This document shows positions 6,455 through 12,256 of a stretch of DNA of 12,256 nucleotides, piece by piece; position 1 is the stretch's first letter; every line of letters begins with the position of its first letter. This stretch comes from JARLFX01 sp036404255 (lineage in GTDB: Bacteria; Acidobacteriota; Terriglobia; Terriglobales; Acidobacteriaceae). Under the pieces are notes generated by a model. It was given only the letters and a program-made list of their open reading frames with translations. It was not told the origin of the DNA and searched no databases. A program made the translations under genes and the position numbers. Location of the stretch: positions 1 through 12,256 of the forward strand of contig DASWOP010000080.1 of NCBI GenBank assembly GCA_036404255.1. Direction: 5' to 3'.

Positions 6455-6518
6455 AGGATGAGGGAAAGACAACGGCCTTCCTGGGGTTGAGTGTCGTGCA
6501 GCGATAAAGACAACTGCG

Positions 6519-6569
6519 GGGGTCCTTCGCTAACCGCTCAGGATGACGACGGTTTTGAGATTTGTGGTG
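6519..6569 (+). repeat. Composite palindromic repeat, unit 2
   Basis: TCCTTCGCTAACCGCTCAGG (6523-6542), a TTCGCT-type core, leads into GATGAC and then the 14-bp block TGAGATTTGTGGTG (6556-6569) shared with unit 1. The two composite units are therefore duplicates about 115 bp apart that have diverged mainly at the core. Confidence 0.65.
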
Positions 6570-6624
6570 GACCAGAAGACGTGTTGGCTGCGTAGAGATT
6601 TGCGCTCCCATTCGGCTACGCTCA

Positions 6625-6680
6625 GGGCAGGCTCCGCGCGGCCGTCGCTTTCCTGCCCCAGCGAACAAAATGCCGTTCGC
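6625..6680. repeat. Two consecutive inverted repeats
   Basis: GGGCAGG (6625-6631) pairs with CCTGCCC (6652-6658) over a 20-base loop. Directly after it, GCGAAC (6661-6666) pairs with GTTCGC (6675-6680) over 8 bases. A GGGGACCCC palindrome (6682-6690) follows. They read as one structured block leading into the hairpin at 6704. Confidence 0.6.
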
Positions 6681-6703
6681 CGGGGACCCCGTTTGCGACG
6701 CTT

Positions 6704-6747
6704 CCCACTCATCGCAAAAAGCGCGATGAATGGGGCACCCAGAGTGG
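6704..6747. repeat. Hairpin with TGGGGCACCCAGAGTGG tail, copy 1
   Basis: Arms CCCACTCATCGC (6704-6715) and GCGATGAATGGG (6723-6734) pair at 11 of 12 positions around a 7-base loop. The 17-bp tail TGGGGCACCCAGAGTGG (6731-6747) is identical to that at 10238-10254. Confidence 0.8.
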
Positions 6748-6756
6748 GGGCTGGTT

Positions 6757-6794
6757 GAGAAGCAGATTCCGCGCGCTACGCTTCGGAATGACAA
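6757..6794 (+). repeat. TTCGCT/GAATGAC family repeat, unit 3
   Basis: AGAAGCAGATTCCG, a short loop, then CGGAATGACAAA; ATTCCG (6766-6771) pairs with CGGAAT. It has the same orientation as the other units. Confidence 0.75.
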
Positions 6795-6814
6795 ACAGCA
6801 GCAAGAGCAAAGGC

Positions 6815-6850
6815 GAGAAGCAGATTCTTCGCTTCGCTCAGAATGACAAA
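6815..6850 (+). repeat. TTCGCT/GAATGAC family repeat, unit 4
   Basis: GAGAAGCAGATTCTTCGCTT (6815-6834) then CGCTCAGAATGACAAA. It begins with the same AGAAGCAGATTC as unit 3, 59 bp earlier. A half unit (GGAGAATGACAACG) ends the cluster near 6882. Confidence 0.75.
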
Positions 6851-6915
6851 GTCTAAGACGACGTTCTTCCTGGAGAATGACAACGCTGGGGCGACGACCT
6901 TCCCCAGAGGCTTTC

Positions 6916-7431
6916 ATGCACGATCAGCTATCCCGGTATCATGGAGGGATGCTGCGTTTACGATCTGCTGTGCCTGCCGATGTTCCATTGATGCTTGCTT
7001 ATGTGCGCGAGCTTGCCGAGTTTGAACATGAGCCGGAGTCCGTGCTCGCCACGAAGGACGACTTGCTGCGCGATGGTTTCGGCGAGCGGGCGGCGTTTGG
7101 CTGCGTGATGGCGGAGTGGGATGGCGAACCGGCGGGGTTTGCGCTGTACTTTCACAACTACTCGACGTGGAAGGGGCGTAGCGGCATCCACGTGGAAGAT
7201 ATTTTTGTGCGGGCGGCGTTTCGCGGGCGCGGGATTGGCAAGGCGCTGCTGCTGCATGTGGCTGGGATTGCACTGCAGGAGAAGAGCGGACGGTTGCAAT
7301 GGGATGTGCTGGAGTGGAATAAGCCAGCGGTGGGTTTCTACGAGAAGATGGGTGCGACGATGCTGACGGAGTGGCGGATTATGCGGGTGGATGGCGACAA
7401 GTTGCCAGCGATGATTGAGACGGGCAAGTGA
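6916..7431 (+). CDS. GNAT N-acetyltransferase, diamine/thialysine (SSAT)-like (171 aa)
   Basis: A cytosolic acetyl-CoA-dependent N-acetyltransferase. It resembles spermidine/spermine and thialysine acetyltransferases along its length: RSAVPADVPLML, then the ELAEFEHEPESV and DLLRDGFGE blocks near the N-terminus, FALYFHNYSTWKG, and the acetyl-CoA loop VEDIFVRAAFRGRGIGKALL, with RGRGIG as motif A. The C-terminus has EWNKPAVGFYEKMGA, where the Tyr is the usual general acid. The substrate is probably a small amine, not tested here. ATG at 6916 is chosen because AGAGG lies 5 bp upstream; ATG at 6949 fits homologue N-termini equally well, but its GGAGG is only 1 bp away. The TGA stop overlaps the trmFO start as GTGA, so the two are co-translated. 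Confidence 0.88.
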   Translation: MHDQLSRYHGGMLRLRSAVPADVPLMLAYVRELAEFEHEPESVLATKDDLLRDGFGERAAFGCVMAEWDGEPAGFALYFHNYSTWKGRSGIHVEDIFVRAAFRGRGIGKALLLHVAGIALQEKSGRLQWDVLEWNKPAVGFYEKMGATMLTEWRIMRVDGDKLPAMIETGK

Positions 7432-8777
7432 GCGTGCGTGTGCGGGTGATTGGGGGCGGACTGGCAGGGCCGGAGGCGGCGCTGCAGGCGGCGCGGCTGG
7501 GCTGCGATGTGGATCTGTATGAGATGCGGCCGCAACGCTCGACCGAGGCGCACCAGACGAGTGATTTCGCGGAGCTGGTTTGCTCCAATTCGCTGAAATC
7601 CGAGAGCGAGAATACGGCGCCTTGGGTGCTGAAGCAGGAGATGCGGCGGGCGGGGTCACGGCTGCTGCAGGCGGCAGATGCGAGCGCGGTTCCGGCGGGT
7701 CATGCGCTGGCGGTGGACCGCGTGGTGTTTTCGCGGCTGGTGGCGGAGCAGATTGCGGCGGAGCCACGGATCACGGTGCATCGCGAAGAGGTGACGCGGC
7801 TGGATGAGACGGCGGAGGGCATCACCATTTTGGCGAGCGGGCCGCTGACGTCTTCGCCGCTGGCGGCGGAGATTCAACGGCTGACGGGCGCGGAGCATCT
7901 GGCGTTCTATGACTCAATCAGCCCGATCGTGGAGACGGGCAGCATCAACATGGACCGCGTGTACTATGCGGCGCGGTGGGACAAGGGGACGGCGGACTAC
8001 ATCAACTGCCCGTTCAACCGGGAGGAGTACGACACGTTTCTGGACGCACTGATCGCGGCGGAGAACGTGGAGGAGAAAGACTGGGAGAAGGTGAAGTACT
8101 TCGAGGGGTGCCTGCCGATCGAAGAGACGGCGAGGCGCGGGCGGGACACTCTGCGCTTTGGGCCGATGAAGCCGGTGGGGCTGCGCGATCCGCGGACGGG
8201 GCAGACGCCGTATGCGGTGGTGCAGCTGCGGTGCGAGAATCTGCGGGCGGACTCTTACAATCTGGTGGGATTTCAGAATCACCTGAAGTTTGGCGAGCAG
8301 GCGCGGGTGCTGCGGCTGATTCCGGGGCTGGAGAACGCGGTGTTCCTGCGCTATGGGCAGATCCATCGCAACACGTATATCAATGCGCCGACGCTGCTGA
8401 CGGAGACGCTGCAGCTTAAGGCGCATCCGAACATTCTGGTGGCGGGACAGCTTTCTGGCGTGGAGGGCTACACGGAATCCATCGCTTCGGGGCTACTGGC
8501 GGGACGGTATGCGGCGGCGCTGGCGCAGGGGCGGGTGCCGGTGGCTGCTCCCAGGGAGTGCGCGCTGGGTTCGCTGACGCACTACATTACGCATACGGAA
8601 GCGAAGACGTTTCAGCCGGCGAATATGACGTTTGACCTGCTGCCGCCGATGGATGTGGAGACGCGGAAGAAGACGCGCGACAAGAAGGAGCGGCACCGCA
8701 TCCAGTGCGAGCGGGCGCTGGCGGCGTTTGATGCGTGGTTGGGTAGAGTGAGCATGGTCACTGCTGACTCCGTTTAA
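7428..8777 (+). CDS. trmFO: Folate/FAD-dependent tRNA U54 methyltransferase TrmFO (449 aa)
   Basis: TrmFO makes ribothymidine at position 54 of the tRNA T-loop, taking the one-carbon unit from methylenetetrahydrofolate with FAD as carrier; it acts in the cytosol. The FAD-binding motif is VIGGGLAGPEAA (7-18), ending its Rossmann turn with DLYEMRP (29-35). Cys52 in ELVCSNSLKSE and Cys228 in FEGCLPIEE match the two catalytically important cysteines of the Bacillus enzyme (53 and 226). GQLSGVEGYTESIASG (340-355) is the second FAD contact. Its length is normal. It starts at GTG inside the end of the acetyltransferase gene. The final ten residues are not conserved-looking. Annotation as the homologous GidA/MnmG is excluded by length and by the SNSLKSE motif. 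Confidence 0.96.
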   Translation: MSVRVRVIGGGLAGPEAALQAARLGCDVDLYEMRPQRSTEAHQTSDFAELVCSNSLKSESENTAPWVLKQEMRRAGSRLLQAADASAVPAGHALAVDRVVFSRLVAEQIAAEPRITVHREEVTRLDETAEGITILASGPLTSSPLAAEIQRLTGAEHLAFYDSISPIVETGSINMDRVYYAARWDKGTADYINCPFNREEYDTFLDALIAAENVEEKDWEKVKYFEGCLPIEETARRGRDTLRFGPMKPVGLRDPRTGQTPYAVVQLRCENLRADSYNLVGFQNHLKFGEQARVLRLIPGLENAVFLRYGQIHRNTYINAPTLLTETLQLKAHPNILVAGQLSGVEGYTESIASGLLAGRYAAALAQGRVPVAAPRECALGSLTHYITHTEAKTFQPANMTFDLLPPMDVETRKKTRDKKERHRIQCERALAAFDAWLGRVSMVTADSV

Positions 8778-8858
8778 TCAACGCGGAATTTACTTTCATC
8801 TGCAACAGCATTGCGGTACTCTTGGCGGCATCCCCGAAGAGTGTGTTTGAGGTGAATG

Positions 8859-9932
8859 ATGAGAGTTCTTTCTGCCATTGAAGCTATTGCGCCTGCGTGG
8901 AAGCGCGCGTGGGAGATACTGTTCGCGCCGTTTCGCGCGGGACGCTCCTGGAAGCTGGGGGCGGTTGCGCTGGTGAGTTGCTGCGCCATCACCTACCTGC
9001 CTGACGTTTCTTACCGGTCTACAATTCCAGCGGATGCGTCGGTTCACACGCAGATGGCATTCCAGGCGCTGTCTGGATTCGCAATCTTCATGGCCGTGAT
9101 GGTCTCTTTGATCGGGCTCGTATTTTTTTATTTCGGCGCGCGCATGCAGTTTGTGCTGATGGAGACCACGGCGACACGGCAGACGATGGTGGCGCCGATC
9201 TGGGCGAAGTATGGCGACAGGACGTGGCGCTGGATCGGGCTCAAGATTATGCCGAGCGTGCTGCTGCTGTTCCCTTTCATCTTCTTCATTAGGAGACTAA
9301 TGTGGAAGATGGCCGTACTGCAGGCGGTGCACCGGGGCCAGCCGCCGCAGGCGGATTTCTTCGTTCATCTGTTCGCCATCATCGCAGGCATATGGCTGAT
9401 CGGCCTGACGGCGAAGTACGTGAGCGGGCTGGTGAATGATTTTCTGCTGCCGCCAATCGCGCTGGAAAACTGCAGCATTGCGCTGGCGTTCAATCGCTTC
9501 GGGCGCGCGTTTACGGAAGACCCGGGCGGGTTTGTGCTGTACATGCTGCTGAAACTCGTACTGCTGTTCGTTTTCGGAATCGCGGGCTACATCATCACCA
9601 TATTGGTGATTGGCATTCCCAGTGTTGTCGCAGCGGTATGTATTTTTCTGCTGATCCATCTCGCGCATGGCATTGGCGCCTACATCGCGGTGGGGCTGGG
9701 GTGCGCGCTGCTGGCGTTGATTGGGGGGGCGTATTGCCTCTACGCAGGCACGCTGATCATGGGACTGGTGGTCACGTTCTTTCAGGCGTACAGCATGTAC
9801 TTCTACGGCGGACGCTATGAGCCGCTGGGGAATTTGATGGAGCCGCCGATTGCTCCGGTTGCGCCAGCAGAGACTGCTCCGCCGGTGGATGATGTGCCGC
9901 CGATGTTTCCGCCGCCGGAGGCTGTGGGGTAA
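8859..9932 (+). CDS. Multi-pass membrane protein with proline-rich tail, unknown function (357 aa)
   Basis: I do not recognise a characterised family. A cytosolic-type amphipathic N-terminus (AWKRAWEILFAPFRAGRSW) is followed by about seven hydrophobic segments, near residues 36-49, 72-95, 130-146, 168-190, 226-252, 253-272 and 275-305. The middle motif ENCSIALAFNRFGRAF followed by TEDPGGFVLYM resembles integral-membrane families (DUF7544 or the glycerophosphodiester phosphodiesterase membrane domain) in which each such block precedes a helix; that similarity is from memory of the pattern. The last 30 residues are Pro/Ala/Glu-rich (PPIAPVAPAETAPP) and likely disordered. ATG at 8859 is 6 bp from GAGG (8849-8852); ATG at 8856 is the alternative. 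It lies 81 bp after trmFO and could be read from the same transcript. Confidence 0.75.
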   Translation: MRVLSAIEAIAPAWKRAWEILFAPFRAGRSWKLGAVALVSCCAITYLPDVSYRSTIPADASVHTQMAFQALSGFAIFMAVMVSLIGLVFFYFGARMQFVLMETTATRQTMVAPIWAKYGDRTWRWIGLKIMPSVLLLFPFIFFIRRLMWKMAVLQAVHRGQPPQADFFVHLFAIIAGIWLIGLTAKYVSGLVNDFLLPPIALENCSIALAFNRFGRAFTEDPGGFVLYMLLKLVLLFVFGIAGYIITILVIGIPSVVAAVCIFLLIHLAHGIGAYIAVGLGCALLALIGGAYCLYAGTLIMGLVVTFFQAYSMYFYGGRYEPLGNLMEPPIAPVAPAETAPPVDDVPPMFPPPEAVG

Positions 9933-9957
9933 AGGCCTTGTTTGGGCACGGATGATT

Positions 9958-9997
9958 CAGGGGCCTGAAGGCCCCTGCTCCCTCTGAAAGACAGAGG
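9958..9997. terminator. Two perfect tandem hairpins downstream of the membrane-protein gene
   Basis: CAGGGGCC pairs with GGCCCCTG around TGAA (9958-9977), beginning 26 bp after the stop codon. CCTCTG and CAGAGG around AAAGA (9981-9997) follow at once. They lack a U-tract, so a factor-independent terminator is not certain; they may be another repeat class or an mRNA end. Confidence 0.45.
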
Positions 9998-10000
9998 ACA

Positions 10001-10036
10001 AAAGCAGATTCCTCCGCTACGCTGCGGAATGACAAA
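10001..10036 (+). repeat. TTCGCT/GAATGAC family repeat, unit 5
   Basis: AAAGCAGATTCCTCCGCTAC (10001-10020) then GCTGCGGAATGACAAA. It closely matches unit 3, and another trailing GGAATGACAA is present about 13 bp after it. Confidence 0.75.
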
Positions 10037-10111
10037 ATAAGTATTGGGAATGACAAGCATGGTGACTCGTGCAGCGGAAGCTTTTGGCGGCTTGGGTGAT
10101 GCGGAAACTCT

Positions 10112-10147
10112 CGGGATCCTTCGCGCAAAAACGCGCTCAGAATGACA
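10112..10147 (+). repeat. TTCGCT/GAATGAC family repeat, unit 6
   Basis: GGGATCCTTCGCG, loop CAAAAA, CGCGCTCAGAATGACA. The loop sequence is longer than in the other units, and the CGCG arms pair with each other. Confidence 0.7.
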
Positions 10148-10208
10148 CTTTCTACATTGTTGCTGAGGTTAGACTTGGGCGGGAGCGGTTCGCGCGTAGC
10201 GCGAATAT

Positions 10209-10254
10209 CCCACACATCGCGATGAAACTGCGATGTATGGGGCACCCAGAGTGG
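10209..10254. repeat. Hairpin with TGGGGCACCCAGAGTGG tail, copy 2
   Basis: CCCACACATCGC (10209-10220) pairs with GCGATGTATGGG (10230-10241) at 11 of 12 positions over a 9-base loop. The 17-bp tail is identical to that at 6731-6747. The third stem base pair from the mismatch differs from copy 1 on both arms. Confidence 0.8.
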
Positions 10255-10270
10255 TGGCGCGATGGGCTTT

Positions 10271-10300
10271 TGAGATTCTTCGCTGCGCTCAGAATGACAA
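10271..10300 (+). repeat. TTCGCT/GAATGAC family repeat, unit 7
   Basis: TGAGATTCTTCGCTGCGCTC (10271-10290) then AGAATGACAA. This is the cleanest copy, and it has the same orientation as the other units. Confidence 0.75.
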
Positions 10301-10320
10301 GGTTGAAAGGTTAAAGCTCA

Positions 10321-10352
10321 AAGGAACAGCACAATGAAGGAACAGCGCAATG
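10321..10352. repeat. 16-bp tandem direct duplication
   Basis: AAGGAACAGCACAATG is followed at once by AAGGAACAGCGCAATG, a single A/G difference. Each unit carries an AAGGA and an ATG 8 bp later. The first ATG (10334) opens a 22-codon frame that ends at 10402 inside der on the other strand. Confidence 0.7.
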
Positions 10353-10376
10353 AACTTGATGCTCACGTGCTGAGGG

Positions 10377-12113
10377 CTACCTGGTGCGCTCGGCTAGGGT
10401 GACTTTTTTGCGGGCGCGGACTTTGAACCAGATGGGGGAGCCGATGAAGCCGAAGCTGTCGCGAATCTGGTTGGCGAGGAAGCGCTCGAAGGCGAAGTGC
10501 AGCTTCACCTCTTTGTCTGTAAAGAGCACGAAGGTGGGCGGTGCGACGGCGGCCTGCGTCATGTAGAAGATGCGGACGCGCTTGTTCATCGGAACGCTCG
10601 CGCGCTGGAAGTCGACCTTCTCCAGGAACTTGTTCATCTGTCCGGTGGAGACGCGCTTGCGGCGTTCGCGGGAGACGAGTTCGGTTTTGGCGAAGACCTG
10701 ATCGATGTTCTTCTTCTCCAAGGCGGAGATGAAGACCAGAGGAGCGTATTCGAGATACTTCAGAGCGTCGCGGACCTGCTGCTCGTAGATCTTTTTGTCT
10801 ACCGGCTCTTTGCCGTCGGTGCGGTTGGTGGTGACGGCGTCCCACTTGTTGACGACGATGATGACGGAGCGGCCGCTCTCGTGCGCGTAGCCGCCGATGT
10901 TGGCGTCGAGCGCGGTGACGCCTTCGGTGGCATCGATGATGAGCAGAGAGACGTCTGCGGCTTCAAGATGCTTGCGCGCCATGACGACGGAGAGCTTCTC
11001 TGCCATGAGCCTGGTCTTGCCCTTGCGGCGGATGCCGGCGGTATCGACGAAGCGGTAGATGTGGCCTTTGCGCTCGACGATCTCATCGACAGCATCGCGG
11101 GTGGTGCCGGCGATGGGCGAGACGATGGCGCGGCTGGTGTTGGTGAGCGCGTTGAGCAGGGTGCTCTTACCGACGTTGGGGCGGCCGATGATGGCAACCT
11201 TGGTCTCGCGCTGGTCGTATTCGCCATGCGTACGCATGTGCGAGCCGGGCAAGGGGACCTTGGGCGCGACGGCAGCTTCGTCTTCGTCGGAAGGTGGTGG
11301 CTCGATTTCTTCTGCTTCTTCGTGAACAACGGGCTTTGGCGGAGGAAGGACGGCGAAGACATCGTCCAGCAGGTCGCCGATGCCGCTGCCGTGTTCGGCG
11401 GAGATGGCGAGGACGTTGCGGAAGCCGAGGCGGCGGAAGTTTTCTGCCTGCACTTCCATCTGCTCGGTATCGATCTTGTTCACAGCGAGGAAGATGGGTT
11501 TGCCGCCGCGGAGGAGAAGGCGGGCGAGCTCGATATCGGGCGCGGCGAGCTCGGTGCGGCCATCTACGACCATGATGATGGCGTCTGCTTCTTCGAGCGC
11601 GACCTGGGCCTGACGGAAGATCTCGGAGGGGATGAGGGCTTCGTCGTCAGGCACGACGCCGCCGGTATCTACCAGGCGGGCGCGTGCATTCTGCCACTCG
11701 ATTTCGCCGTAGATGCGGTCGCGGGTGATGCCGGGCTCATCGCCGACGATGGAGCGGCGGCTGTGGGTGAGACGATTGAAGAGGGTGGATTTGCCGACGT
11801 TGGGACGGCCGCAGACGGCAACCAGCGGCAGGCCTGCGTTGTCTGCCGCTTCGGTGGCGGCGGAGACGCGGGCTTCGTCGATGGGATCGATGATCCGCCA
11901 ATCGCTTTCGCCTGCTTCGGGCGTGAGGATGGCCCTGCCGGAGAGCTTCTTCGGCGCGGGCTTGGCCGCAGCGGCTTTGGCGGCGAGGGCCTTCTTGCCG
12001 GCTTTGGCGGCGTCAGAGGCGGACTTTGGATTGCGGCCCTTGCGCGGACGCGTGTCTGCGCTGCGGTGTTTCTTGCCCATCCGGTGCTTGGGTGCTTTTG
12101 CTTTCTGTGCCAT
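10377..12113 (-). CDS. der: Ribosome assembly GTPase Der (EngA) with basic N-terminal extension (578 aa)
   Basis: Der is a tandem GTPase needed for maturation of the 50S ribosomal subunit in the cytosol. G domain 1 has GRPNVGKST (102-110), ITRD (129-132), DTGG (149-152), NKID (212-215) and SAE (238-240). An acidic, Pro-rich linker follows (about 256-290). G domain 2 has GRPNVGKST (310-318), TTRD (337-340), DTAG (357-360), NKWD (422-425) and SAL (463-465). The KH-like domain ends with SPIWFKVRARKK (559-570). All nucleotide-binding motifs are intact. Typical Der proteins have about 440-490 residues; here the first 95 are extra. Of these, about 1-58 are rich in Lys, Arg and Ala (KKHRSADTRPRKGR). 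ATG at 12113 is the only good start; the region before the first G domain has no other ATG except at codon 12. The ribosome site is weak. The gene converges on the membrane-protein gene. Confidence 0.95.
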   Translation of the reverse strand: MAQKAKAPKHRMGKKHRSADTRPRKGRNPKSASDAAKAGKKALAAKAAAAKPAPKKLSGRAILTPEAGESDWRIIDPIDEARVSAATEAADNAGLPLVAVCGRPNVGKSTLFNRLTHSRRSIVGDEPGITRDRIYGEIEWQNARARLVDTGGVVPDDEALIPSEIFRQAQVALEEADAIIMVVDGRTELAAPDIELARLLLRGGKPIFLAVNKIDTEQMEVQAENFRRLGFRNVLAISAEHGSGIGDLLDDVFAVLPPPKPVVHEEAEEIEPPPSDEDEAAVAPKVPLPGSHMRTHGEYDQRETKVAIIGRPNVGKSTLLNALTNTSRAIVSPIAGTTRDAVDEIVERKGHIYRFVDTAGIRRKGKTRLMAEKLSVVMARKHLEAADVSLLIIDATEGVTALDANIGGYAHESGRSVIIVVNKWDAVTTNRTDGKEPVDKKIYEQQVRDALKYLEYAPLVFISALEKKNIDQVFAKTELVSRERRKRVSTGQMNKFLEKVDFQRASVPMNKRVRIFYMTQAAVAPPTFVLFTDKEVKLHFAFERFLANQIRDSFGFIGSPIWFKVRARKKVTLAERTR

Positions 12114-12199
12114 AAAAATAACTCTTTTCCGGACCGGGCGATATGCCGTTTGGGTGGATCCTGGGGAGGGGCGGCGGAGTACACACCCCTACAGTGTCT

Positions 12200-12230
12200 A
12201 TTATAGGAAGTAGTGCCGCTCCGCGTTTAA
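12200..12230 (-). promoter_or_regulatory. der: Possible der promoter
   Basis: On the minus strand TATAAT (12205-12200) is a perfect -10 match, with TTAAAC (12230-12225) upstream at a long 19-bp spacing as a poor -35. It would give a leader of about 80 bases before the ATG. The -10 box is also nearly symmetrical, so a plus-strand promoter pointing back into the window is possible. Confidence 0.4.
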
Positions 12231-12256
12231 TGTCCTGCTTTGACGGCAACGAACAC

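Larger units (their letters stand above)
6099..6915. other. Repeat-rich noncoding region of about 0.8 kb
   Basis: No convincing gene is present. From left to right it holds: a degenerate GGAATGAC fragment near 6112; a strand-biased stretch (6133-6250) with very few C on the plus strand; copy B of the 57-bp repeat; two composite palindromic repeats; three nested hairpins (6625-6735); two more palindromic repeats; and a half unit near 6858-6882. Open frames in it are short, lack ribosome sites and cross repeats. Confidence 0.8.
9933..10376. other. Repeat-rich noncoding gap between convergent genes
   Basis: No gene is supported. The gap contains, in order, two perfect hairpins just after the membrane-protein gene, three palindromic repeats of the GAATGAC family, a perfect TTCGCGC/GCGCGAA palindrome (10189-10205, loop GTA), a second TGGGGCACCC-tailed hairpin, and a 16-bp tandem duplication next to the end of der. 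Confidence 0.8.

Noticed and set aside
6396..6850. Repeat cluster considered as a CRISPR array
   Set aside because: The units vary in sequence, spacing is irregular (about 60 to 240 bp) and there are no cas genes nearby.
10497..12206. 569-codon plus-strand open frame opposite der
   Set aside because: Der has every expected motif on the minus strand. The antisense frame has no recognisable domain, a low-complexity Asp/Gly/Val composition, and is explained by high GC at the third codon position.
12227..12256. Possible gene ends at the right edge: a minus-strand tail (VFVAVKAGH, stop) and a plus-strand ATG at 12230
   Set aside because: Fewer than ten codons are visible in each case and there is no ribosome site for the ATG.

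Overview
The window looks like chromosome of a Gram-negative, GC-rich acidobacterium, probably class Terriglobia (Terriglobus, Granulicella or Edaphobacter type). Three things point there. A kdtA-lpxK-heptosyltransferase operon implies an LPS outer membrane. The folate-dependent trmFO is absent from most gammaproteobacteria. The intergenic gaps are full of short palindromic repeats of a kind I associate with acidobacterial genomes. The phylum is inferred from overall pattern, not from a search.

Region by region: 1-475 holds the possible tail of an unseen gene, a small methionine-rich cytosolic protein, and the first copy of a 57-bp dispersed repeat. 476-5429 is a minus-strand block, read from right to left: kdtA (GTG start), a 15-codon mini-ORF linking kdtA to lpxK, lpxK, a 117-bp intercistronic stretch with two palindromic repeats, a WaaC-like GT9 glycosyltransferase carrying a C10 tract, an ICMT-type membrane methyltransferase whose ribosome site overlaps the previous stop codon, and a secreted DUF3108 protein. 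The first four are close enough to be one transcript for lipid A and inner-core assembly: LpxK phosphorylates the lipid A precursor, KdtA adds Kdo, and the GT9 enzyme probably adds the next sugar.

5430-9932 runs on the plus strand. A secreted protein of unknown function is divergent from kdtA across a 51-bp gap. Then comes about 0.8 kb of repeat-rich noncoding DNA, an SSAT-like GNAT acetyltransferase overlapping trmFO by 4 bp, and a multi-pass membrane protein with a proline-rich tail.

9933-10376 is a second repeat-rich gap between convergent genes. 10377-12113 (minus) encodes the double GTPase Der with an unusual basic N-terminal extension of about 95 residues; a possible promoter lies upstream, near the right edge.

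The genes are mostly housekeeping. I found no defence system, prophage, transposase, CRISPR array or RNA gene. The least explained content is noncoding: three hairpins that share one tail but have different, base-paired stems; a one-orientation family of short palindromic repeats; an 81% identical 57-bp repeat pair; and, in the LPS operon, the C10 tract and the repeated start motif.
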